Shown piece by piece: positions 27,210 through 35,796 of a DNA stretch of 64,000 nucleotides (position 1 is its first letter; each line of letters begins with the position of its first letter). Source of the DNA: Fusobacterium varium (lineage in GTDB: Bacteria; Fusobacteriota; Fusobacteriia; Fusobacteriales; Fusobacteriaceae); assembly GCA_002356455.1 (NCBI GenBank), contig AP017968.1, positions 2,294,001 through 2,358,000 of the forward strand. The letters are read 5' to 3'. The notes below the pieces were generated by a model. The model worked only from the letters and a program-made list of their open reading frames with translations, was not told where the DNA came from and did not search any database. The position numbers were made by a program, and so were the translations under genes.

Positions 27210-27237
27210 ATTATAATTTCTTATTCTGCTGTATCAA
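27210..27237 (-). promoter_or_regulatory. Promoter of the candidate small RNA
   Basis: Minus-strand TTGATA (27232-27237), 16-bp spacer, TATAAT (27210-27215). Confidence 0.6.
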
Positions 27238-27335
27238 TTATAATTTTTTCTCAGGTTAAAATTATGCACATATTCCAAACCAAAATAAATATATATTCTC
27301 TATTTAATATACAAATATTGTAAAAAACAAATAAA

Positions 27336-27360
27336 AAAAGGAGCTATTTCAGCTCCAGTT
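27336..27360 (-). terminator. Terminator of the AGCS/amidohydrolase operon
   Basis: Stem GGAGCT / AGCTCC with a 5-base loop, followed on the minus strand by T7, 27 bases past the stop. Confidence 0.85.
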
Positions 27361-27386
27361 TTCTCTAACTATAATATTTAACATTT

Positions 27387-28835
27387 TTAATCTTCTTCAT
27401 AGAATAATTTTATTTTATCTTCAGGTTTAACTTCCTCTTTCAAAATATATTTAGTTTTATAATCTTTAAATAATTTAAAGAAAGTTCCACTTAATGAAAG
27501 CATAACAGCTATATTAATAAATGTTGGCACTGCTGTTGTAAAGTCAGCAAACAACCATACAGTTGATCCTGGCATTCCAATAGTAGTCGCCATAACCACC
27601 ATTACAAATCCTGGTACTGGATAGAATATTTTATAGAACTTTAATATTCCATCTTTTAACTTAGGAGATGATTTCATAAGGTGTCTTAAAATAATTTCAT
27701 AGTAAGCATACCATCCAGATGAAGTAGTTACTCCAAACAGGAATATTCCAGTTGCTATGAATATTTTACTTGCTGATCCCATCCCAGTTGCAAAAGCATT
27801 TAGAGTAAGAGTAGCTCCAGTTGCTCCACTGCTCCATACACCTGTGATAATTATAACAAGACAAGTTAAAGTACAAACTACAATTGTATCAATAAATACT
27901 TCAAATGCTCCCCATAGTCCTTGCTTGATAGGATGATCAGTCTGTGCAGAAGCATGGATCATTGGAGAACTACCCCATCCTGCTTCATTACTGAATACTG
28001 ATCTTGCCATACCAATTCTCATTACCTGACTGAAAGCTGCTCCAGCAAATCCTCCAGCTGCTGCTGTTCCAGTAAAAGCTCCTTTAAATACAAGTCCTAG
28101 TGTTGCAGGAAGATTTCCAATATTTATAGCAACTATATAAAGTGCTGCTCCAACATAGAATATACACATAAAAGGAACTATTTTTCCAGCTAGTTTTCCT
28201 AGAGATTTTATTCCTCCAATAATAAGAATATAGTTACATACAATATATATGATACTTGCATAAATTATTTTAATACCAAATGCTGCACTTACAGCTTCTG
28301 ATACTGTATAGTTTTGTACTGTTATGAAGAATGTAGAGAATATTCCACCACCAAATATAGCAGCAGGTATAAGCCACCATTTATGACCTTTTTCTTCTCC
28401 AAGACCTTTTTCCATATAATATGTAGGTCCTCCATATGGATCTCCTTTTTCATCTTTTTCTCTATAGTAAACTCCTAGAGATACTTCTGCCATTTTTAAT
28501 ATCATTCCTACAAAAGCTGCTATCCAAAGCCAGAAAAGTGATCCCGGTCCTCCTACTGCCATAGCTGTAGCAACTCCACCTATATTTCCTACACCTACAG
28601 AACCTCCAATTGCTGTTGCAACTGCTTCAAAAGGAGTTATAAGCCCTTTTCCCTCTCCCTCAGCCTTATTTCCTTTTTTAATTATCTTACATATAGTTTC
28701 TGAGAAAATATGTTTAAGATGAAATACTTGGAAAAATCCAGTTTTAAAAGTAAAATAAAATCCAGTTCCTAAGATGATTACTATTATAGGTAATCCCCAT
28801 AAGAAATTAACCAAAGCTTCAAAATACGCCAACAT
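27387..28835 (-). CDS. AGCS-family sodium:alanine/glycine symporter
   Basis: 482 residues, about 11 membrane helices. Family hallmarks include GTGFYFTFKTGFFQ at the N-terminus, AIGGSVGVGNIGGVATAMAVGGPGSLFWLW around 95-125, and FSNEAGWGSSPMIHASAQTDHPIKQGLWG near 285-310. It imports small neutral amino acids with Na+. It is the third gene of an operon after a gamma-glutamyl hydrolase-like and an amidohydrolase gene, so it may take up amino acids coupled to their release from derivatives, or carry the derivatives themselves. Confidence 0.93.
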   Translation of the reverse strand: MLAYFEALVNFLWGLPIIVIILGTGFYFTFKTGFFQVFHLKHIFSETICKIIKKGNKAEGEGKGLITPFEAVATAIGGSVGVGNIGGVATAMAVGGPGSLFWLWIAAFVGMILKMAEVSLGVYYREKDEKGDPYGGPTYYMEKGLGEEKGHKWWLIPAAIFGGGIFSTFFITVQNYTVSEAVSAAFGIKIIYASIIYIVCNYILIIGGIKSLGKLAGKIVPFMCIFYVGAALYIVAINIGNLPATLGLVFKGAFTGTAAAGGFAGAAFSQVMRIGMARSVFSNEAGWGSSPMIHASAQTDHPIKQGLWGAFEVFIDTIVVCTLTCLVIIITGVWSSGATGATLTLNAFATGMGSASKIFIATGIFLFGVTTSSGWYAYYEIILRHLMKSSPKLKDGILKFYKIFYPVPGFVMVVMATTIGMPGSTVWLFADFTTAVPTFINIAVMLSLSGTFFKLFKDYKTKYILKEEVKPEDKIKLFYEED

Positions 28836-28848
28836 TTTTTATACCCCC

Positions 28849-30438
28849 TTAAATATTTATATATAGAATCTCTCCACCAATGACTGTTGAATCAATTTTA
28901 GTAGAAAGTATCTCACTTTTATCAATAGTAAATATATCTCTATCCAATACAACAAAATCTGCCAATTTACCTATTTCTAAACTTCCTTTCTTATTTTCCT
29001 CAAAAGATGCATAAGCACTATTTAATGTATAACATCTCACTGCCTCTTCTACAGATATTCTTTCATTTGGAAGCCAGCCATCCTTTGGATAAAAATTCAT
29101 ATCCTGTCTGTTCACAGCACAATGTATTGCTTTTATTACATCTGCACTATCTACTGGAGCATCTGAACCAAAGCAGAGTTTTATTCCTTTATTCAGCATA
29201 GTTTTCCAGATATATGATTCCAAGCTTCTTTTATATCCAACTCTGTCTTCCACTATATGTAAATCATAATCCAGAAATATTGGCTGAATATATACTATAA
29301 TATCTAATTCTTTTATTCTGTCTATAAGTTCCATTGTTGTTATTTGACAATGTACTATTCCATGCCTTTTTCTATTGAGAGCAGGAAGTTTCTCAAAGCT
29401 GTCTAATGCCATTTTTACAGCTCCATCTCCTATAGCATGCACTGCTATCTGATACTCCAATGAATCTGCATATTTCACTATTTCATCAAATTCTTCCTGT
29501 GTATATGTTACTACTCCCCTGTTGTTATCTTCCCCTTCATAAGGCAGCTGCAGTAAAGCTGTTTTTCCTCCCAGTGATCCATCCAGTAAAAGTTTTATCG
29601 GTCCCATTTTAAATCTTTCATCACCAGTTCCAGTAAAGTATTTATGCCCAGCAAGTTCTTTTATTCTGCCTTTTGTAGGCATAAGCCCCTGTTCATAAAC
29701 TCTTATTTTAAGTTTTTTCTCTCTCTCTAATTCTTCATATGCTTGTATCACTTTTTTAAAGTCTTTATCTGGAAATGATTCAAAATCATCTGTCTGTACT
29801 GATGTTATCCCCATTGCTAAAAATTTTTCCTGAGTTTCCAATATTATATTTTTCATTTCCTCAAGTGAAAGTTTAGAAATATGTGAATAAACAAGATACA
29901 ATGCATTTTCTGTAAATACACCCTTGTCATAATCTATATCTCCACCAAAACATTCTGTTTCAGGTGTTATACCACATAATTCCATAGCTTTGCTGTTAAT
30001 TACTGCCACATGGCCACAAGCTCTTGTATAACACACTGGTACATCTTTGGATATTTTATCTAAATCTCTTTTTTCAGGTATTCTCTTCTCCCCCAAGAAA
30101 AGATCCTGATTCCATCCTCTTCCTAATATCCAACCCCCATAAGGTAAAGTTTTTTTCCCAAGTACAATAAGTTCTTCTATACTTTTACATTCATTTAATC
30201 TTATCTTTTTTCCTGTATATCCATAATTCATGAAATGTACATGACTATCATTAAATCCTGGTATTACAGTTTTTCCTTTTAAATCAATGATTTCTTTGTC
30301 TTCTCTTTCTTTAAATCTCTCCAATACATCTTCTGTATTCCCTATAGACACTATTTTTCCGTTTTCTATAGCCATTGTTTCGTATATAGTATTTTCAGAA
30401 TTAAAAGAATGTATTCTTGCATTCTTAAATATCTGCAT
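28849..30438 (-). CDS. YtcJ-like metal-dependent amidohydrolase
   Basis: 529 residues. It belongs to the amidohydrolase superfamily with the HVH metal motif (His66, His68, GFNDSHVHF), FKMGPIKLLLDGSLGG, AVHAIGDGA, HCQI and the late SDAPVDSADV motif that supplies the last metal ligand. YtcJ relatives hydrolyse N-substituted amides or imides; the substrate is unknown. No signal peptide is present, so it is cytosolic. It overlaps the operon with almost no gap after the gamma-glutamyl hydrolase-like gene and 13 bp before the symporter. Confidence 0.88.
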   Translation of the reverse strand: MQIFKNARIHSFNSENTIYETMAIENGKIVSIGNTEDVLERFKEREDKEIIDLKGKTVIPGFNDSHVHFMNYGYTGKKIRLNECKSIEELIVLGKKTLPYGGWILGRGWNQDLFLGEKRIPEKRDLDKISKDVPVCYTRACGHVAVINSKAMELCGITPETECFGGDIDYDKGVFTENALYLVYSHISKLSLEEMKNIILETQEKFLAMGITSVQTDDFESFPDKDFKKVIQAYEELEREKKLKIRVYEQGLMPTKGRIKELAGHKYFTGTGDERFKMGPIKLLLDGSLGGKTALLQLPYEGEDNNRGVVTYTQEEFDEIVKYADSLEYQIAVHAIGDGAVKMALDSFEKLPALNRKRHGIVHCQITTMELIDRIKELDIIVYIQPIFLDYDLHIVEDRVGYKRSLESYIWKTMLNKGIKLCFGSDAPVDSADVIKAIHCAVNRQDMNFYPKDGWLPNERISVEEAVRCYTLNSAYASFEENKKGSLEIGKLADFVVLDRDIFTIDKSEILSTKIDSTVIGGEILYINI

Positions 30439-31167
30439 TTATTCTACCTCACAACTTGCCACAAATTTTTCAAATATTTTTTTCATTTCTGTATTTCCCC
30501 TAGCAGTCATCATTTCAGGATGCCATTGAATTCCATAAAGGAATTTATGAGCTTTCATTTGAAATGCTTCTATTATTCCATCATTAGTTACAGCTATTGT
30601 AGTCAGTCCTTCTCCTATTTTGTCTATAATCTGATGATGGAATGAGTTAGTAGCTATCTCTTTACCATACAGCTCAAAAAGTATGTTGTCCTCTTCAATA
30701 ATATTTACTCTATGAGTAGCCAGTTCAGGATAAAGATCCTGTCTATGTTTTTGAGCTTCCTTTCCATAATATCTTAAGTCTTGAAATAATGTTCCATTGA
30801 AGTAGATATTTAAAATTTGGTGTCCTCTGCATATTCCTAATATTGGTTTTTTAGTTTTCAAAAATTCTTCAACTATAATCATTTCACATTTATCTCTTTC
30901 AGGCGAAATTACATTTATTCCCTCTTTAAAATCCTGTCCATAGAGAAATGGATTCAAATCTGCTCCCCCTGATAAAAGTAATCCATCTAAAAGTTCAAGT
31001 TGTGCCTTTATTACTTCTATGTCATCAGTAACAGGAATAACTACTGGTATTCCTCCCCCTGCTACTACCGCTTTAGTATAATCTATACTTACTGTAGTTC
31101 TATGATAGTTTCTTAACCCTTCTTCCTTCTCATGAGCTGAAGTTATCCCAATTATAGGCTTTTTCAT
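30439..31167 (-). CDS. Gamma-glutamyl-gamma-aminobutyrate hydrolase family (PuuD-like)
   Basis: 242 residues, class I glutamine-amidotransferase fold. The catalytic triad is visible: nucleophile Cys113 in GICRGHQ, His216 and Glu218 in QWHPEM. LLLSGGADLNPFLYG is the family's conserved block. PuuD-type enzymes release glutamate from gamma-glutamyl-GABA or similar compounds. First gene of the operon with the amidohydrolase and the AGCS symporter; together they could strip acyl or gamma-glutamyl groups from amino compounds in the cytosol. The true substrate is unknown. Confidence 0.9.
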   Translation of the reverse strand: MKKPIIGITSAHEKEEGLRNYHRTTVSIDYTKAVVAGGGIPVVIPVTDDIEVIKAQLELLDGLLLSGGADLNPFLYGQDFKEGINVISPERDKCEMIIVEEFLKTKKPILGICRGHQILNIYFNGTLFQDLRYYGKEAQKHRQDLYPELATHRVNIIEEDNILFELYGKEIATNSFHHQIIDKIGEGLTTIAVTNDGIIEAFQMKAHKFLYGIQWHPEMMTARGNTEMKKIFEKFVASCEVE

Positions 31168-31187
31168 ATTATACCCTCCCTATTTGT

Positions 31188-31232
31188 TTGTAGTTCATAC
31201 TACAAGATACAACATTTTTGTAGTTAAGTCAA
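31188..31232 (-). promoter_or_regulatory. Promoter with palindromic operator of the puuD-like operon
   Basis: Minus-strand TTGACT (31227-31232), 17-bp spacer, TATCTT (31204-31209). The perfect palindrome TTGTAGT-TCAT-ACTACAA (31188-31205) covers the -10/start region and a half-site TTGTAGTT recurs at 31218-31225. This is a classic repressor arrangement; the regulator is not in the window neighbourhood. Confidence 0.7.
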
Positions 31233-31334
31233 CAATAATTTTCAATTTTTTTATCATTTGATTTAAAAATAATATTAAAAGTATATATATAGTACACTTC
31301 TCAACATTTATTTTTCTTAAAAAATTTTTATTAT

Positions 31335-31375
31335 AAAAGGACTGACTTCTGTATATTGCAGAAATCAATCCTTTA
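31335..31375 (-). terminator. Terminator downstream of the second autotransporter
   Basis: AAAGGACTGACTTCTG pairs with CAGAAATCAATCCTTT (two G-T/mismatch positions), followed by T/A-rich sequence on the minus strand. It ends the autotransporter plus HU-remnant transcript. Confidence 0.75.
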
Positions 31376-31407
31376 ATTTTAAAAATATATTAAGCATTTC
31401 TTGGTTT

Positions 31408-31631
31408 TTTATTTATCATAAATATCTTTTGATACTCTGAATTTCACTGTTTTTCTTGGATGAATCTTCATAGATTCTTTAGTTACTGGATTGGCTATTA
31501 TTCTTGCTTTTCTTTACTTCAAATATTCCTATATTTATAAATATTAATGAATGACTTTTCTGCAAAGCCTCCTGTATTGTTTCAAGAAATATTTCTATTT
31601 CTTTCAGCGCCTTTCTTGCTGATATTTCCAT
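31408..31631 (-). pseudogene. HU-family DNA-binding protein remnant, N-terminally cut and frameshifted
   Basis: The first frame reads ISARKALKEIEIFLETIQEAL ... FINIGIFEVKKSK, matching helix 2 and the first strands of HU. A shift of frame near 31495 continues with ANPVTKESMKIHPRKTVKFRVSKDIYDK, the HU arm and last strand. About the first ten residues of HU are missing, and its apparent ATG overlaps the autotransporter stop by one base (TAATG). It looks like a truncated HU gene to which the autotransporter end has been joined. Confidence 0.7.
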
Positions 31632-34600
31632 TAGAACTTATAACCCAATCCTGTTCCTACTATCCATTCACCTTTTGTCTTATTCTTTCCAGATTGGTTA
31701 TGTGAATCTCTTTCTACTGCATAGCTTCCCTTTACATCAAACAAGATTCCATTTTCCAGTTCAAGTGTATATTTAGCATTCAATCCTAAGCTATGTTCAT
31801 TCTTATGAGCTACTAAGATATCAAAGCCGCTTCCACCTTTAAATCTTCCTGTGATATATTCTTCATCTGCGCCATTAAGCAGTCTTGTATAGCTTACTCC
31901 AACTGATAATGTACTCTTTCCTTTTTCATGTGGTATCACTTTTTTAAGGTCTAATCCCACTTTAGCTGATGTATAATCAAATGATTGTGAATCTGTTTCT
32001 ATTGCTAAAGTTTTATTTCCCTCATCTGCTCCATCCTGTTTTACATATGTATATGACAGTGTTCCATAAGGTTCTAAGTATAGATTATCTCCAATATTAT
32101 GTGAATATCTTCCATTTAGATAAATATCATAAGTCAAATCATTGTAACTGTCAGAATATTTCATCACTGGTTCTGCTTTAGCAGAAGCCACATTATTTAT
32201 TGCCATTCTATCAGCATCATAATCTCCATACTGGAATCCTGCTCCTGCTGTTACTTTTAGATTTCCAAGATACTTCTTAGCATATCCTCCAATATACAGC
32301 GCATCTCCATCAACTTTTGAGTCATTAGACAAATCAGATTTAAGCTTGTTTCCTCCAACTACTACTCCAGCTTTAAAGCCATCAGATACTCCATACTCTC
32401 CAAGCATATATGCTCCTGTGATTTTTGTATCTGCATCTATATCAGAACTTCCTATATCATAAGTATAGTATCCTTTTCCATAATATGTATCTTTAGTTCC
32501 TCCATCTATATGAGTAAGTCCGCCATATATCATCCATTTTCCTGTATCTGCTTTAAATGAATTTTCAGTAACTATATCTCTGAACATTCCCATTGATTTT
32601 CTTGATAATTCAGAAGAATATGAGTATGGATTTCCTGCATAGATGTCATTTAAATATCCCATAAAAGATGAGAATTTTTCATTAGTATCTGCATTAAATT
32701 CTTTTATACCATCTACAGCCCTCATACTTTGATATATTTTATTTAATTTCTCATAATTTGTATATTCAGGCATTGATAGTGGAAGTGTAGATTTAGTTTC
32801 AACTTTTATTTCTGTATCACTAGTTTTGCTAATGGAGTGTAAATATGAAGTTGTTTCTAAAGTAAATAAATCTCTATATTTAATATCTGGATTTTCCACT
32901 CCATATATTCCATCTCCAAGTTTTATTCCCATATCTATTGTACTTCCATCAGATACTCCATTAAGCACAAGAAGAAGTTTTCCACCATCTGAATCTATTG
33001 TTCCACTACTATTTCCATTCGAAAGTGCATGTTTATTACTATTTGTTCCATCTATTCTTAATACAAGCTCACCGTTTTTACCAATATTAATATCTTTTGC
33101 TCCTGTAATTTCAGAAGTTTCAAATACAGTTACTTTCTGGTTTATATTTATGTTTTCCATATTTGATATTTTATGGAAAAGATTTATATTATCATTTCCC
33201 ACTGCTCTGGAAACGGCTGAACCAAAATTAAGAATATCTCCATTACCTGTTCCACCATCTATATCTCCATTTATTTGAGTGGAATTTCCAATAGATAAAA
33301 TATCATCTCCATCTCCTAAATCAATTTTTCCATTGATAAAAGAATTTCCAGATATATTTACTGTATTAGCTCCTGAATCTCCAGAAATAACAGGAGTAGT
33401 TCTATCTAAGCCACCACCATTGATTGTTACATCTGTACCAGTAAATGAAGCTCCATCTTTAACTGTAACAGCAGTTTTATAGGCATTAATAATTCCACCA
33501 TTAAGAGTGAAATTACCTGCTTTTACTGTTACTGTTCCATTATCTTTATCATATCCAGCTCCATTGATAATAGAATTTGAAATATTTTCATTATTTTCAT
33601 ATTCATTGTATGCGTCCACTCCACCATTTGGAACTATATTTCCTGAACTATCTCTTAAGACTGTATTTATTATAGTATATCCTTCTGTATTTTCTCCAGT
33701 TCCGTTTCCACAAGCAATAGATTTGATAGAAGTAATATTTCCATATACATCTGCGTCAAGAGTTATAGCCATTCCCTGTCCTTCAGGATTAGTGAAAGTA
33801 TTAGTTCCTGAACCATCCTTATCAACTAAAACTGGCATCTGTCCTATTACAAGTCCATAGTTATTGTAGTTAGCAATTCCTGAATTAGAGTCTCCACTAA
33901 TATATATTCCATTTGCACTTCCCATTATAACCCCAGAATTTGAAATTGATTCTATTGTTGATGAGCCAGAATTAGAATAAGAAGAAATTCCATTTTCTGA
34001 ATGCTCTCCACCATCACTATTTCCACTAATAATTCCATAGTTTTTTATATCCCCTATTGCACTAGCTCCCTTCGTAGAATAAGAAAATATCCCATTTCCT
34101 GAATTATCCCCACCATTACTGCTTCCACTTATGCTTCCATAATTTGTTATATCTCCTATTGCACTAGCCTCCTTAGAAGAATAAGAAGAAATTCCACATC
34201 CTGTATATTCTTCACTACCACTACCACTGTTTCCGCTAATAATTCCATAATTTGTTGTATTTCCTATTATACTGTTTGAAGAAGCAAAAGAGAAGATTGC
34301 ATTTCCTGCGAAATAATCACTACGATTATTTGCAATAATAATTCCGTTATTTGTTATATTCCCTATAGTAGAACTAGAAGAATTAGAACTAGAAAAAATT
34401 CCATTTCCTAAAGTATAACCATTTACACTAATAACTCCGTAGTTTTTTATATCTCTTATTGTACTGTTTGAAGTTTCAGAAAAAGAATGAATTCCATGCC
34501 CTACATTACCAGTATTTATTCTAATACTTCCATAATTTATTATATTTTCTATTATACTTGAAAGATTAGAATAAGAATGAATTCCATTTCCTGCATAATC

Positions 34601-35242
34601 TCCAGTATTAGCACTTCCACTAATAATTCCATAATTTTCTATTTTTCTTATTCTACTACTTGAAGTTTCAGAATAGCAAAAAATTCCATTTCCTGTATAA
34701 CCTCCGCCTCCTGGATCACTACCAATAATGCTACCATAATTTATTATATTTCCTATTATACTGCTTGAGGTTTCAGAGAAACAAAAAACTCCATTTCCTC
34801 CATATTCTGCATTTTTAATACTACCACTAATGGTTCCATTATTTGTTATATTTCCTATTGTACTAGTTCCACTATCAGAATGAGAAAGAATCCCATTTCC
34901 TGTATAATCTTGATTTCCAGAACTCTCTATATTTTCATTATTCACTATATTTACTTTAATATTATTTGCATTTACTGTATTATCTATTTTTACAGTTTCA
35001 CTTATATCTACTCCTTCAGGTAATGTCCAGGTAAATTCATTAGCAGAATTTTTTGTTACTGTTCCAATTTCTGTAACATTCCCCGATTTATCTAGTATTT
35101 TAATAGTTGAGCCTTCATATTTTACTGTAACATCTCCAAATGCAAAACTGCTTCCCAATAAAAAAGCTACTACCACTCCCATTGTTATTCTATTCTTTCC
35201 CTTTAGATATCTTTTTAAAGCTTTCTCCATTTCTTTAATCAT
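31631..35242 (-). CDS. Type V autotransporter, 1203 aa, with tandem passenger repeats
   Basis: Residues 1-37 are the fusobacterial N-terminal signal (EMEKALKRYLKGK, hydrophobic core, cut after FAFG). Residues about 113-440 hold ten imperfect repeats of 30-35 aa of the form YxGNGIxSYS..SSxIGxIxNYGxISGS. A beta-helix stalk follows (about 450-900), and the last 280 residues are an autotransporter barrel (GKWMIYGGLTHIDGG ... KGEWIVGTGLGYKF) ending in Phe. GGGAGAGG precedes the ATG. Upstream, 35458-35643 holds a promoter inside inverted repeats that points away from this gene. No equally good promoter faces it between 35243 and 35457, so it may be silent in the sequenced orientation. Confidence 0.92.
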   Translation of the reverse strand: MIKEMEKALKRYLKGKNRITMGVVVAFLLGSSFAFGDVTVKYEGSTIKILDKSGNVTEIGTVTKNSANEFTWTLPEGVDISETVKIDNTVNANNIKVNIVNNENIESSGNQDYTGNGILSHSDSGTSTIGNITNNGTISGSIKNAEYGGNGVFCFSETSSSIIGNIINYGSIIGSDPGGGGYTGNGIFCYSETSSSRIRKIENYGIISGSANTGDYAGNGIHSYSNLSSIIENIINYGSIRINTGNVGHGIHSFSETSNSTIRDIKNYGVISVNGYTLGNGIFSSSNSSSSTIGNITNNGIIIANNRSDYFAGNAIFSFASSNSIIGNTTNYGIISGNSGSGSEEYTGCGISSYSSKEASAIGDITNYGSISGSSNGGDNSGNGIFSYSTKGASAIGDIKNYGIISGNSDGGEHSENGISSYSNSGSSTIESISNSGVIMGSANGIYISGDSNSGIANYNNYGLVIGQMPVLVDKDGSGTNTFTNPEGQGMAITLDADVYGNITSIKSIACGNGTGENTEGYTIINTVLRDSSGNIVPNGGVDAYNEYENNENISNSIINGAGYDKDNGTVTVKAGNFTLNGGIINAYKTAVTVKDGASFTGTDVTINGGGLDRTTPVISGDSGANTVNISGNSFINGKIDLGDGDDILSIGNSTQINGDIDGGTGNGDILNFGSAVSRAVGNDNINLFHKISNMENININQKVTVFETSEITGAKDINIGKNGELVLRIDGTNSNKHALSNGNSSGTIDSDGGKLLLVLNGVSDGSTIDMGIKLGDGIYGVENPDIKYRDLFTLETTSYLHSISKTSDTEIKVETKSTLPLSMPEYTNYEKLNKIYQSMRAVDGIKEFNADTNEKFSSFMGYLNDIYAGNPYSYSSELSRKSMGMFRDIVTENSFKADTGKWMIYGGLTHIDGGTKDTYYGKGYYTYDIGSSDIDADTKITGAYMLGEYGVSDGFKAGVVVGGNKLKSDLSNDSKVDGDALYIGGYAKKYLGNLKVTAGAGFQYGDYDADRMAINNVASAKAEPVMKYSDSYNDLTYDIYLNGRYSHNIGDNLYLEPYGTLSYTYVKQDGADEGNKTLAIETDSQSFDYTSAKVGLDLKKVIPHEKGKSTLSVGVSYTRLLNGADEEYITGRFKGGSGFDILVAHKNEHSLGLNAKYTLELENGILFDVKGSYAVERDSHNQSGKNKTKGEWIVGTGLGYKF
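33915..34906 (-). repeat. Tandem passenger repeats within the second autotransporter
   Basis: Ten degenerate units of roughly 90-105 bp encode the GNGIxSYS ... NYGxISGS motif. Neighbouring units share enough DNA for slippage or recombination to change repeat number. Confidence 0.7.
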
Positions 35243-35457
35243 ATTTTCCTCTCCCCTTGAATTTTATTCTATTTTAAATTAAAATTTTATTTATACTTAA
35301 TTTATTAACTCATTTAAACAATAAAATTATTAATAAATTAGGTAATAAATAACCTGTCATATTATTTCTCTTACTATAATGTCTTTTTAAAAAATTTCTT
35401 TATATGGTTTTTTCCATTTTTCATGCTTATATTTATCTCAAATTCAGCAAAACAAAC
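35243..35457. other. Leader region between the autotransporter and the inverted-repeat promoter
   Basis: A+T-rich, no gene. A short hairpin (AGGT-ATTTAT-like core near 35340-35355) is present and a poor TATAGT box near 35380; no convincing minus-strand promoter. Confidence 0.4.
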
Positions 35458-35643
35458 AAAAGTTCTCTTATATGGATAAAAGCGAACATAAAATAGTCAT
35501 AATTACTTTGTTCACAGGGGGTCATTTTTTTAAAGGTGTTTTCCCTAAAAATATTTTTATCTTGACTTTATCAATTTTAGAGATTATAATTGATAAAGTT
35601 AAAATGTATAAAAGTTCGCTTTTATCCATTAAAGAGAACTTTT
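35458..35643. repeat. 30-bp inverted repeats bounding a promoter: candidate invertible switch
   Basis: Left arm 35458-35487 and right arm 35614-35643 are inverted copies identical at 28 of 30 positions (12 perfect outer bases AAAAGTTCTCTT, two mismatches, 16 perfect inner bases ATGGATAAAAGCGAAC). The 126-bp interior contains a consensus promoter directed to the right. Inversion would direct it to the left, at the autotransporter. The arms are richer in G+C than the surroundings. No recombinase gene is next to it. Confidence 0.7.
35562..35599 (+). promoter_or_regulatory. Consensus promoter with overlapping operator, inside the inverted repeats
   Basis: TTGACT (35562-35567), 17-bp spacer, TATAAT (35585-35590). 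A perfect 12-bp inverted repeat, ACTTTATCAATT (35565-35576) and AATTGATAAAGT (35588-35599), overlaps both boxes as a repressor operator would. In the present orientation it reads away from the autotransporter into a region with no plus-strand gene. Confidence 0.8.
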
Positions 35644-35682
35644 ATTATTTTTATAGTATTAAAGAGGATTTTACTTAGTGAA

Positions 35683-35796
35683 TTAATTCTTATATTGTTT
35701 CATCAATTCTTTTTCTATTCCTGTCATTCTCTCCTCTATTCTTTTTATTCTTTCAGTCAGTGTTCTTATATTTTCTATTCTGAAATTTTTTTTAAT
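35683..35796 (-). pseudogene. Coiled-coil gene remnant upstream of the switch
   Basis: An open minus-strand frame without a start codon reads RIENIRTLTERIKRIEERM then TGIEKELMKQYKN and stops. It looks like the C-terminal end of a small coiled-coil protein, comparable in kind (not in sequence) to the partner gene upstream of the giant autotransporter. Upstream bases (A8 run, stops) destroy the rest. Confidence 0.4.

Noticed and set aside
32826-33860. Plus-strand ORFs opposite the second autotransporter
   Set aside because: Shadows of the beta-helix region, no start signals or domains.
33915-34906. Tandem repeats considered as a CRISPR array
   Set aside because: They are coding, in frame, without constant repeat/spacer pattern.
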